This document shows positions 40,638 to 52,700 of a stretch of 64,000 nucleotides of DNA, piece after piece; within the stretch, counting starts at the first letter, position 1; each line of letters opens with the position of its first letter. Location of the stretch: positions 3,496,501 to 3,560,500 of the forward strand of contig NC_052669.1 in assembly GCF_016802725.1 (NCBI RefSeq), given 5' to 3'. The DNA comes from Solenopsis invicta. Lineage: Eukaryota > Arthropoda > Insecta > Hymenoptera > Formicidae. Made by a program: the position numbers and the translations under genes. Below the pieces are notes generated by a model. That model did no database searches and was not told where the DNA came from. It saw nothing but the letters and a program-made list of their open reading frames with translations.

Positions 40638-41923
40638 GTGAGTATTATAATTTGTACACAGATAATACAAATTTTAAACACATTCTATAAACAATAAAGA
40701 AGTAAACATTTTTATACATTATGTAAAATTTGTCACAAAATATATAAGTTATTTGAAGGATTCAAGAAAGTCGACAAGTGTCTAAACATATTGCGGAGAT
40801 TTAATATGTAATAAATTATATAAGTCGTTACGTCATATAATCTAATAAGTAAAATACACATTATACATATAAATGATTCAATCAAATTTTAAACAATTCC
40901 ATCTAATAAAGATAAATGATATGTCTGCAATTATTTTTCTGCAATTGTTGACATTATTGAACAATTATTGATATCATATTATCTACGCTTAATATCATTA
41001 TCTACGTTTAACACATGACTTATTGTTGAATATTCTGTTCAACTAAATATTTCGTTCACGATTCAACATTCGTACAGTTACAGATATTACATGTGTAGTT
41101 ATTATTTACATTTCGTAAAAAAATTTCTTATATTTGTAAATATAGCAAAGGCAAATGCAACAATTCAACAACTTACACAATCATTATTTGAGTTTCTTAT
41201 TTATATTGAATATAATTAAAATTTTTTAAGTACAGTTAAATTTCTTTAATAATTAATTTTAAAAAATTAATTTCTATTGTATGTAAATATTAAAAAAATT
41301 TTTTTTATAGTAATAAAATATTTAAATTAAATTTATAGAAAGTTAAAATAATTTGAATTCGTTAAGGTAAGTTATATGTTACTACTTATGCTATATGATA
41401 TCAGAGTATGTCATAAAAAAATTATACACTTCTTTAAATAATTATAATACAGTTTAAAAGAAGCAACATATATTTCCTTTACTCAATTTTAATACTATAG
41501 AAGATATGATTTTTATATACAAAACATTTTTTTGTCTTAATAAAATATAATAAACTTTATTAATATTAAATAACGCTTTTAAAAATCTTTATTTGAATAT
41601 TATAAAAATTTAAAAAGATTCTATTTTTCAAAATTTAATCGAAAAAAGAAGAAAATATCGAAAGCAAACCTTGTAAAATAGTTATAAAATGTAATTTAAT
41701 CATATCAATTTTTCTTGTAGTTATATAATATATTATATAATGTATAAAAGATTTAAAGGTTTTACTGATTGTTTGTATAGAATATTGTTTTTTTTTTTTT
41801 TTAATATTTATGAGTATATAACATTTTATTTAAAATTTCTTATATTGTACATATAACTTATTGTTTATATAATAATAACAACATTCTTATTATTAATAAT
41901 GTATTATTATTTTTTTGTTACAG
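40638..41923 (+). other. Predicted 5' leader intron of gene 5
   Basis: Donor GTGAGT at 40638 and acceptor TTGTTACAG ending at 41923 correspond exactly to the sites predicted for gene 4. The inferred second leader exon starts CGCATAGTATTATG and runs to the ATG at 42027. Confidence 0.4.
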
Positions 41924-42026
41924 CGCATAGTATTATGTAACTCAAGTTCACTTGAAAAGACAAAAAAAGAAATTTATAAGAAATTTTAAATTATTGAAAT
42001 TATTTTTTTTCAACTGTTTTAAAACA

Positions 42027-42932
42027 ATGTTTGTTACACTATTAGTATTATGCGTTTCTATTATATTATTGTATTTCATTACTTATTATGGAAGATTCAG
42101 ACGTCTTATCGGAAAAGTTCCAAGTAAGCCGGGCCTGCCATTTATTGGCAATGCTTTAGAGTTCTTCATGTATTCACAGGGCAAGTAAAATTTGTGAAAA
42201 TATTTGTCTCAATAACAAGCGTTTAATTTATTTATAAATGTTAATTAACTAAAAACTTAATTATTATTGATTATTATTAAATATCAGTAGCAAATGTTTG
42301 ATTGTGCAGTGGTTCGATTACCAAAAATTCAAACTAATGAAAATTAATTTATGGTTTTCAATTTGATTTATTTTTATTCATCAAGGAGTAATATTCATAA
42401 ATTTTGCTCATTAAGTTTTACGTTACATTCAATACGTTTAAATTTTAGAGAATAAAGATTATGGGAAAAACTTTAAAATCTTTAATCTTTAAAATAGGCG
42501 AAATTCTCACTAAACTTATGAAAATTTCTTAAGAAATTTTCTTATTAATTATTATATTTAAAAAGTAATTACACAGATCAATTTCATTAATACCGCAACT
42601 AATACAATATAAAGTTTTGATTAAAATTAATTTATAATGCACATAAAAATACAAAGGCAGTACACTTCAATATATGTATACATATAAGTTACATCGCAAT
42701 TGTAAAGTATAATAAAAAAATTTACATATCCATATGTTCATATTTTATATTGTTTGTACTTTAGAAAAAATTTGGGAGACTGAACGTTCATTCGCCACTA
42801 ATCCAATTTATGCATTTTGGTGTGGTCCGATTGCTTTTATTACTATACACCATCCAGATGATATAGAGGTAAAGAAAATATGAATAAGAAGATAAATCAT
42901 TGATTTGTTAATTTGATAACTAATATATATAA

Positions 42933-42982
<50 letters not shown>

Positions 42983-43744
42983 CCCTCGCGCGCGCGCGCG
43001 TGCGTGCGTGCGTGTGTGTGTGTGTACATGCATTTGACATATAATACTTTTACTAATAAGGTTCAAAATGACTAGCATTGTTTTGAAAAGTTCATACACA
43101 CTTTGTAGCTCTTGAATGAAAGTTTTTTGTATCATTTTTGTTCAAGAATGACTATGCAAAACAATTGCTAAAAGTATTATATTTCGATTTTTTATTCTGT
43201 TATTTAGTAAAAGTATTGTTATTTAAATTCATCTTGTTTATGGTTTTAGAAAATACTAAGCAATACAACACAACATCTTTCGAAAGGTTATCTCTACAAA
43301 TTTCTTCATCCTTGGTTAGGAACTGGACTACTCACTAGCGAAGGTATAAACGTATATAGCTTTTGTAAAAAATAACTTTTTTATTTCATACTTGTACATT
43401 GTTTATATAAAGTAATGTAATAATAATATAATTATAATCATACATAGAGTTATATTATTTTATACAATAAAGTAAAAATGCAATAAATAAAGTAAAAATC
43501 ACAAGATGGATTTAACGGTCAGCAGTATACCAAGAAATGTAAATTTTTATTTGTTACAGGAGCAAAATGGCAAAAAAGACGAAAAATATTAACGCCTACA
43601 TTCCATTTTACTATATTAAAAGAATTTATCGATATTTTTACAGAAGAAAGCAATCGCATGATAAAATATTTGAAAAACATGGAAGGTTCAAATATCGATA
43701 ATTTAATGAATTTTATAAGTCATCATACATTGAATGCAATATGC

Positions 43745-43801
<57 letters not shown>

Positions 43802-46800
43802 TCTCTCTAAAAATGAAAACATTTATGCATGCATAGACATTCAATTAAGTATCAATTATACAGTAATAACATAATAATACATATAAGATTACATAAAAAT
43901 AGTAACACATAAGGTGTTTTATATCGTTAAATATTTAGAATTAAAATAATTAGGTAAAAGAGAAGAAGATAGTAAGACACGCATTTCCATTTTATTGAAT
44001 AAATTTGTTAATTTATCAATTGCATAATCGGTGGAGAAGACAAAAGATAATAATATGAATAGCCTAAAAATGAATTTAAAATACTGGTTTAGTTTAAAAA
44101 ATACAATGTTGTGTTATAAAATTATATATTTTTAATTTTTAATCGGTTAGAATATTTCTATGTACAGAAACATTAGAGATATTATTAGTGATATTCTATC
44201 CTTGCTTGACATTAAACAAGCATAAAATGATATTTCTAATGTTTCTAAATACAGTCTTCTCAAGTGACAATCGATTTATTAAAGAAATATTTCGGTAAGA
44301 AAATTTCGTTTAAAAGTCCATATTAACAGACGCTCATGTTACCGTTTAACTTTACATAATAAAAAATTAAATAACATAAAGTCGAATAACACAAAAATAC
44401 TTAAAAGTGTAATAATATGCTCAATCTTAAAAACAATGAGAAGGTAATGCTAAAATGTAAATGTCTTAAAAAATTTTCAAAGTACAAAGGTAAAAATAAA
44501 TACCTTATAATAATTGGCCATAGTTATGCGAAAAACCAACTCGCATAAAACCGATTTGAAAAAAAAATGCAAATAATATTTAATATGATTAAAAAATATA
44601 AACACACACACACACACAAACTGTTTTTTATCGATTTTAGGCATATATTAGGTTTAAATCGTTTTTGTTTTATGTAGAAAAATGTACGTATTACCCACTG
44701 TAATAATCACACAAATTCGAAAATTATAATTTTGTGGGAAAGACAATTTTTTGTATAACTATGATCAATTGTCAGCTGTTGTGTATTGGCATATTAACGT
44801 CATTAAAAAACAGCGGGCTAGCAAACAAATATTTCTTTAAACAATTGTCAGAATTCATTATCTAATAACAGAGGGGTAGCCATATCATTCTCTCTTCCAT
44901 GTAGCACAGATGAGATGAATGGGACGTTCAAAGGACGTACATACATCCTAAAAACATCGTTTTGATAAAGTGGGCTGGTTGGGTCTACATTAAATTTATA
45001 AGCGTTCATACTAATTTAACAAATATACTTACAGAAACTGCAATGGGAACTTTATTGCAAAATATGGACGAATCTCAACAACAATATCGTCAAGCAATTC
45101 ACGAGATGGGTAACCTTTATGTTTATAGGTAATTATATATACACATATATAATGTATCGATTTAAAAGAAGGTCATTGATACCGCCGTACTGCTCTGTTT
45201 TTGGATTACCATATCATATTACATATCTTTTGCAATTGTGTATGCAGATTAATGAGACCATGGTTTCACCCTGATATGATATTTGCGCTCACGCCTATGG
45301 GTAGAAAACAAGCAAAAAATTTAAAGATATTGCATAAATTCACTGAAAGAGTAAGTAAAAATTAGGTCATAGTAAAATTTTAAAAATACTTTCTATAAAA
45401 TAAAATAATAATAAATCTAACATAATTTATATTAAATCGAATAAAATTTATATCAAATAATTTATGTAAAATTTAATCTTAATACGTTTTACCACTAAAA
45501 TAATATAAGCAGTAAAGAAATATACATCCTTTAGGTTATTGTAGAAAGAAAACAATATCATGAAAGTACTGGTGGGCAAATTTTAAAGTTTTCAAAAAAT
45601 GATATAACAGAAACAGACAATGAGGAGATATTAGGAAGTATGTATCGTATATATAAAATTTTCCATATCTATGTTATCAAATTAATATTTTCAAGGTTAG
45701 TTTTCAATCTTTTTATATTTAAGTTAAGAAAAAGCGATTAGCTATGTTGGATCTTCTGATAGCGGCAGCGCGCAATAACGAAATAAATGATTCCGACATT
45801 AGAGAAGAAGTCGACACATTCATGTTCGAAGTAAGCGTCTACATTTCATTAATATTCTTTAAAAAATATCAATATTCAAACGATGAATCATTTATAATAC
45901 CTATAAATCAAGATACAACATATTCTCAATACAATATTGTATATTAAATTATCAGAGTACAACTTTAAACGCTGTACTTTAAAAATGGGTTTTAGTATTT
46001 ATATATTATAAAGACTAAACATAATTATCAGTTTCTTTAAAGTATTGCTGTTTTTTTATAATTGCGTTCTGAAACATAAATGTATAGTTGAAATTTATAT
46101 ATTTTTATCTTTTAAATCTTTTTCTTAATATTGGGCCGTTTGTAATATAAAATAAATAATTTTTGTTTTTTCTCTAGGGACATGATACTGTAGCAGTGGG
46201 TTTGACATTTGCTATATTACTATTAGCTGAACACAAAGAAGTCCAGGTAATCTTTTTTATAAATTATGAAATTGTCACAAATAATTAAATACATTTACTA
46301 ATACTTTTAATTTTAATTTTTATTTTACTTTTAATATTTTTATTATTTATACTCGTAAACATTAATATCTTACTTGCTTCTGATTGAATTAATAATCAAA
46401 GAAACATGTTTTTTTATAAAATGCAAAGTTTACTTAATGATTTAGGAGCGTGTCAGAAATGAAGTTAATACAGTAATACATGAAAATGGAGGCAAGTTTA
46501 CTATTACAGCGTTAAACAATTTGTTATATCTAGAAAGATGTTTAAAAGAATCTTTAAGGTTATATCCCAGTGTTCCTGCTATATCGCGAGTCTTATCGGA
46601 AGATACAACATTACGTAAGTAATTAATAATCTTTATATTATTTGAGCAATGAATGAGAGGGAAAGAAAGAAATATTGTAACATATAACATATAAACTTTG
46701 ATTGATCAATATTTTAATATTAAATTATAAAATAAATTAAATTATATTTTCAGAAAATTACTTATATATCCTCTCTATCTCTCTCTTTCGTCATTATTAC

Positions 46801-47591
46801 ATAAAATTCCTAATTTTAACATATAATTTTGATATAATATCAAAATGAAATTTAATGTGATCAAAAAAGGCTCAAGCATTTTGATAATTTGTAAATTTTT
46901 TAAAAAAGAAATAGAATAAATTAGAATAAATAAGTTTATTGCTTATTAAACATAAAATAAATCTATTGTAATCTATCTATTATATTTATTTTATCTAATA
47001 ATTACTTTAACAATCACTAATTTCATTTAATTTAGAAACAATTGTTAATTAAATATTTTATATGCATATTTTTATATATTTTTATACTTAAGTATGTACC
47101 GTACACTTCAAATTTGATTATTTTTTAAAAATTATGATTTATTACTACGGTTTATATCTTTAGAGTCATATCTTATACCTTCTGGAGCTATAATAATAAT
47201 ATATCCCTATGACGTTCATCGAAATCCTAATTATTGGCCAAATCCAGATGTATTCGATCCAGATAGATTTTTATCGGAGAGAATTCAAAAACGTCATCCT
47301 TATTCTTACATACCATTCAGTGCAGGATCACGAAATTGTATAGGTAATGTATAAGATATTAATCTTCTGCAATATAAATAAATTTTAATACATTTACGAA
47401 TAATAGGACAACGATTTGCCATGTTGGAAATGAAAACCGTAATTGCATCGTTGGTGCAAAACTTTTATTTGGAACCTGTCGATCATTTGGAGGATCTTCA
47501 GTTCAAGAAGGATTTAGTAACTCGTGTTACACGTCCAATTCGTGTACGATTTATTCCAATCAAAGAATTACAATCTGGAGTCAATACATAA
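42027..47591 (+). CDS. Gene 5: CYP4-family cytochrome P450, intact, 12 exons, about 515 aa
   Basis: Exons: 42027-42180, 42765-42868, 43250-43343, 43560-43745, 45035-45128, 45248-45350, 45535-45637, 45724-45830, 46178-46246, 46446-46614, 47164-47343, 47407-47591 (1548 nt). The frame is open further upstream to 41952, but the start at 42027 matches gene 4 and places the anchor MFVTLLVLCVSIILLYF at the N-terminus. Motifs: W121-R125, ETAMG, E315 then GHDTV, KESLR (373-376), FDPDRF, and FSAGSRNCIG with ligand C453. Intron 1 starts GCAAGT at 42181, where gene 4 has GTAAGT, so a GC-AG intron is inferred. Exon 2 (ERSFATNPIYAF, IHHPDD) differs sharply from gene 4 (ERLANKTHTIYTF, TRDPDD) while exons 1 and 3 are almost the same. 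DRFLSE replaces DRFLPE. Recent tandem paralogue of gene 4. Confidence 0.93.
42936..43026. repeat. Compound (TA)(CA)(CG)(TGCG)(TG) microsatellite, intron 2 of gene 5
   Basis: Alternating purine-pyrimidine sequence for about 90 bases: TA units, then CA units, a CCCCT break, CG units, CGTG units and TG units. Long alternating tracts of this kind can adopt left-handed DNA; that is a structural inference only. Confidence 0.9.
43749..43798. repeat. (TA)n expansion at the donor of intron 4, gene 5
   Basis: A TA tract begins within the first ten bases of intron 4. In gene 4 the same place has only about six TA units, so the tract expanded or contracted after duplication. Confidence 0.9.
44512..44770. 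mobile_element. MITE, duplicate copy in intron 4 of gene 5
   Basis: The left terminus AATTGGCCATAGTTAT is unchanged, while the right terminus reads ATAACTATGATCAATT and no longer matches perfectly. The interior is collinear with the gene 4 copy and has gained a short (AC)n tract near 44601. Confidence 0.55.
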
Positions 47592-48846
47592 CTTTATTTG
47601 ATAAAAAAAAAGCAATTTCTCTTTTCCAGTAAAGAATTTTAAAGTAAAAAAACTTTAATAGTATTGTTATGTATTTTTATATTTCTTTATACTTTTATTG
47701 AAACAAAATTATTTAATTTATAGTGGTGTTGGATAAACATTTTGGATAAACATATTGGATATTATTAAGTAACCTATTTTATTTTATAAATATATAAATA
47801 TTGTTTATCTTTAAAAAAATGTAAACTGTCTTACCTGCCACGATCGATAATATATGATCGGTTGAACAATTAACATTTTTTTAATAATAATATTTCTTCA
47901 AAAATTTTAATTCAAATGCATTATAGTCGTTACAAATGAAAAGTAATGTGAGTGTGGTATGATTTTCTAGCGTTAGAAAATGTAATAATACATTACTATG
48001 TGTTTACACGACTTGATTTACAACGAATTGTTATAACATCGGTGTGATACTACTGGTCAGTCATGTCATAAGTATTTCTTTGAAGAATAGAAAGATTATG
48101 ATTGGCTAGTTTCATAAAGTTGATATTGAGTGTATTAAAGGAGACGCTATTAACGTTATTCTATTCTTGTTTACATCTAGAAAACACAAATGGCAATCTC
48201 TTCGAACGTAATCGTTATAACTTCGGGGTAAATCAAACCGTGTCAAAGTCCGAGCGTCGCGCGCCGCGAGAAACAAGGCCGCACACGATGGTATTTTGTT
48301 TATAAAATATACATTAATTATTTCTATAAAAAAAAACTATATTTTGTTCACTATTAATTAATTGTTATCTTCAATTAACATTAATACTAAAAAATAAATG
48401 TAATTATGTTTAAAAACCGATTATTTAACCTATCATGATAAGAATAGGTATAAATGAGGTATCAGTAGGTTTAATGTTAATTGTCTCGATTATGAATTAT
48501 TCTTGAATCAACGTTACTGTTTTGATTGTATAACAGATTCTTTTTGCACTTGTTTTTTTCTGTCGTTTTCTCGCTAAATATACGAAAGGCCTCCTTACGC
48601 GCACGCACGATACATCGTTTTTGTTGTGTAACAACTCTTCACGCACTTCTATCCCACGACTTCAATAGTGGCTGGCCATATGGCCATATCGCCGTAATGT
48701 TGTAAATGTTAATCGATCGACTGAATAAATCTTATATATTGCATAGCGTGTAAAACGTTAAACTCGTTTAAGTGCACTGTAGTATCCCATATCCACTGTA
48801 GCAGCCCAATCCAGAATTTAACTGTGTTTATTACATTTTTATAATT
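47592..48846. other. 3' flank of gene 5 and spacer before pseudogene 6
   Basis: The part up to 48224 is the duplicated 3' flank shared with gene 4. The rest contains a GC-rich stretch (48238-48290) and a GC-rich patch near 48590-48680 in otherwise AT-rich DNA. No exon is recognised. Confidence 0.5.
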
Positions 48847-49772
48847 TTGTTTACTATATTTACTATATTATTATTACTTATTCTTGTTATGTTGGTGTAT
48901 AATTATTATGTGCATTATGAAAGAAATGGACAACTTATATCCCAGTGTTTATTTCATATCACGAATTATCTCAGAAGACACAAAATTACGTATGTATCAC
49001 CTGATCATCTTTTGTTGTACATTTTATATATAACACAACAAATTATTAAACGTAAAAACAAAATATGTATAATATACAATATTCTTATCTTTTAAAGATT
49101 TTAACATTTTTGTGTTGTCATAAATAACGTGTATTTATACAAAGTTCTACACAAGTTTGTATTCAAAGCTATACATAATATAATATATTCAGTAAATAAT
49201 ATTGTTTAATAAATTTAAATAATTACTATATTATATTTTCTATTACACAAACTATATGTTATCTTCCGCCGTATTTGATGGATGTTTAATTTTTAACTTT
49301 TTGTAAATATGTTATTATTTATAAAACGCATCTCAATATGTTTTTCAATGACCCTTTTAGAGTCATATTTAGTTCCTGCTGGAATAATCTTGCATCTTAA
49401 TATCCATGGAGTCCACAGAGATCCTAATTTGGCCAAATCCAGATGTGTTTGATCCAGATAGATTTTTGCCTGAGGAGATTCAACATCGTCATCCTTACTC
49501 GTATTTACCATTCAGTGCTGGACCGCGTAATTGTATTGATAAATTTTATTATATTTTTTAAGTAAACATATCGTGATACATATTAAATTTTAGGTCAACG
49601 ATACGCTTTGCTTGAAATGAAGGCGATAGTAGCATGTTTGATACATAATTTTTACTTGGAACCCGTTGATTATTTAAAGAATCTTCAAATACATGTTGAT
49701 TTGGTACTTTGACTAGATCATCGACTACGTGTAAGATTTGTTCCAATTTGCAAAATAAATGCCAGCATTTAA
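48847..49772 (+). pseudogene. Pseudogene 6: deletion chimera of a CYP4 P450
   Basis: 48847-48932 is the anchor part of exon 1 with TTG where the ATG should be (then FTIFTILLLLILVMLVYNYY). It is joined directly near 48932-48940 to the last part of exon 10 (YPSVYFISRIISEDTKL in another frame), which ends at 48989 with donor GTATGT. Exons 2-9 and most of exon 10 are gone. Exon 11 (49361-49538) lacks two T before GGCCAAAT and so is frameshifted, and its donor reads GATAAA instead of GTAAAT. Exon 12 (49594-49772) has an internal TGA at 49710-49712 where relatives have an Arg codon. The haem-loop residues FSAGPRNCI are still legible. At least five independent lesions make it non-functional. Confidence 0.9.
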
Positions 49773-52700
49773 AGGAAGTACCGATTTAATAAAAGACCAA
49801 GGCTGCAAAATTTTAAAAATATTGTGTGTGTGCATATTATATATACTTTATATACAATACAATCTAGTTTATATATAACACAAAATTTTGTACGGACAAT
49901 AAAATTTATTTCAATTGCTAAGACGCATGTAATCATTTAAAATAAATTTTAACTTGTAAAGAATTAATTAAAAAAATTAATATATTGCAAAAAAGTTATT
50001 ACAGGAATATCAGATATACAGATAGATTTCAGCGTGTCCCGCGTTTATCTATTGTTGTCTCACCATAATTCTTCATTCAGGATTATGGATCAAATAAGCG
50101 GCAGTTTATACAAACATTATAACGCGACTTTTAATTTATCGTTTGTATTTGTGGACAAGCCGCACAATCCGCGACGAGTCACAGGTCGGCACGGAAACGC
50201 CGAATCGTTTTGAAATTACGCAATAAATTCAGCAGGAAAGCTGAAGGGTTGGCGTAACTGCGGAACGAGGATAGGAGTCGTTGTTAAATATTTCGCGAGA
50301 ACCCGAGCACTCGCGACTGATTTACAGACGACGGCACGTGCGTGACGTACCTGCGTATTTCACGCGCACGATCCGGACTAGCTCGTCGCTGTCGTTCGTT
50401 ATTCCCTTTTTTCACGAACGATCCGTTTTTTGTGATAAACGAAATAAGAGAACATATTCACAGACATGTTTTCCGAACGTATAAGTGACGCGAAGTTAAA
50501 AGGAAAGAAGAGGAAGGGAAAAACGTGGACACAGAAGACGAAGAGGAAGACGCATAGAGATCGGTGAAAGATACGGCCTGGTAGAATTGCAAAGTTCCTG
50601 CACGGAAATTACAGATGCGGCGAGTTTCACGCTTGAACGAAAGTGTCTGGCGAGGAGCAGTCGACGAGTACAATAAGAAAACATACGAGGAATTGAATAA
50701 AAAAAGAACATGGTGTCCTCTTAAAGGCTCAATAAATTGTTATTAGCAGGAAGAATGTTAATATTCAAATATATGGTTAAGAAGCATGCAATATGTGTAT
50801 GATTATCTTCGTGATTATAATGACAAGAAATTTATAATATAAATTTATAATAAGAAGACTTTATGTCAATAGCTTTAGATTTTTATTTATGCACTTGTAT
50901 ATTGCACATTTTTATTTTATATATAGTTAGAATAGAAACCTTTATGTTAGTATTAAAATTTAGAAAAACTTGAGTGTAGATTAACAAAAAGATAATAGTA
51001 TCTAATTAAATATGTATTATACATATTTTATTTTATGTCAAATATTATATACGTTAAAATATGCATTTTGTTAAAAAATAGGAGTTCTTCGCTGTCAAGT
51101 TATGTTTATATATGTATAAAATGTTTTATTAAAAATTGTATCTACTTGTTTATTAAAAATCACTTAAAAAAATTGATATTTGATTTTAATTGATTTACTT
51201 TATTGATTACAAATAAATACTGGTTTGATTTTAAACATATAGAAAAGAAGAAAAGAAGAACAATAGAGGCTGCCATACGATATTGCTTTCGTTGGTTATA
51301 GGGAGCAATAAAAACTTTTGATATTAAAAGAGTAAATGATGCTTGTCTCAATCACAAGTGTAGCAAAAAATAAAACGCAAAGCAACGCAAAGTTCAATGT
51401 GAGCATTATAAATGAAAATCTCCTTCGTGTGCAACAACTTTTCCACTTTTGTAGCGCGTTCTCAAATGATTCGGAAAGGCATTAAAGGACAAATTAGCCG
51501 AAAAATCTTGATTTTAGAGTGGCGTGTGGGCGACACACAGCAAGAATGGCCGCACATATCGATTATTGGTCGGCCGCATCCAGATGTGTGCCGAAACTTT
51601 TTTCCCCGCGTCAACCCGTAAATTCTGAAGTTAAACTTTTCTACCCTACCCTCTAGTCGGCCAGTTGCGCAAACTTGCAAGTCGGGGCGACATCATTTCA
51701 CTCGCGCGCAGCAACGAATCGAGCACTTGTGATGTTGGAAGATGTATCGCTCGTTTCTTTTTTTTTCGATTTTTACGTCGAGCGATAATGTATGTCCGAG
51801 CTTCAGTGACCTACTAAAAAATATATATTTCATGCTTTTCTTCTTTTATATAAGATAAGTCGGAGAAAGATGCCACATTTAAACCTTTCTTCTAGAATAA
51901 CTTCATTATGTTGTAGAATTAAGCGACAAAAAATTAATATAATATTCTTGAAACCTTTATTTATTTGTACAAATAAAATAATTAAAATTTTGACTTTTTT
52001 TTTCTAGATTTTCGAGAGAAAAGAATTAGATAAGTCTTGCAAAACTAGCATCTTTCCTAACTTACATAGGTAAGATACCACCTCTCATGTTTCAACTATT
52101 TAAATATAATAGCATGACGTAATAGAAATTTACAAATTTTGCTTATCTACAGCAGATAATCAAGTTTAAATTATAAAAGCACAAAAATAAGTGATAAAAT
52201 GTAAACTGGCAATTTGGGGATCAATTTCTAATATTTTCATATTTTTACAGGTTCAAACAGCATTTCATAAATTTAAAATGTTTAGATTTTTAATTTTTTA
52301 AAACTATTTTAATGAAGGTGTCAAGCTCGAATACTTTGTGTTTTCTATAAATTGACATCTTACCCCCAAGTGTTAGGAAAAGATGTCACTGCAACTTGTA
52401 CATATATGTATAACGATTTCACAAAATATAATCTGTACTAACAATGTCAAGAAATATAGCTCAAAATTATACAATTATCTGGTTTTAAAATAAGCATCGA
52501 ACCACAGAGTTTAGTTATTACGTTATTAAATATTATAAGGAGCGTATTGTACAACTTATCTTTCTATATTCTTACAAATTTTCACTGATTTTTGTTAATA
52601 TCGGAATTTCCCTTTATAGTCACAGCTTCCCAACAGTTTAGTGCACAATCATGCACAATCAGATTAGCTAATCTCTAATTTATGCAAAAGTTATAATCAA

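Larger units (their letters stand above)
40107..48224 (+). repeat. Segmental tandem duplication, copy 2 (contains gene 5)
   Basis: Begins TTTGCATACAAATCAGCAT and ends CGTTATAACTTC, in each case the same strings that bound copy 1, with collinear similarity between them. After 48224 the sequence changes to a GC-rich stretch (48238-48290) unrelated to the right flank of copy 1. Confidence 0.9.

Noticed and set aside
41952..42026. N-terminal extension of gene 5 from an upstream in-frame ATG
   Set aside because: Gene 4 has a stop in the matching position, and the extension would put a lysine-rich stretch before the membrane anchor. The shared start at 42027 fits the family length.
48847..49095. 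82-residue fusion protein from pseudogene 6
   Set aside because: It starts at TTG, joins exon 1 to exon 10 out of the P450 frame and reads into an intron. It is a product of the deletion, not a new gene with evidence.
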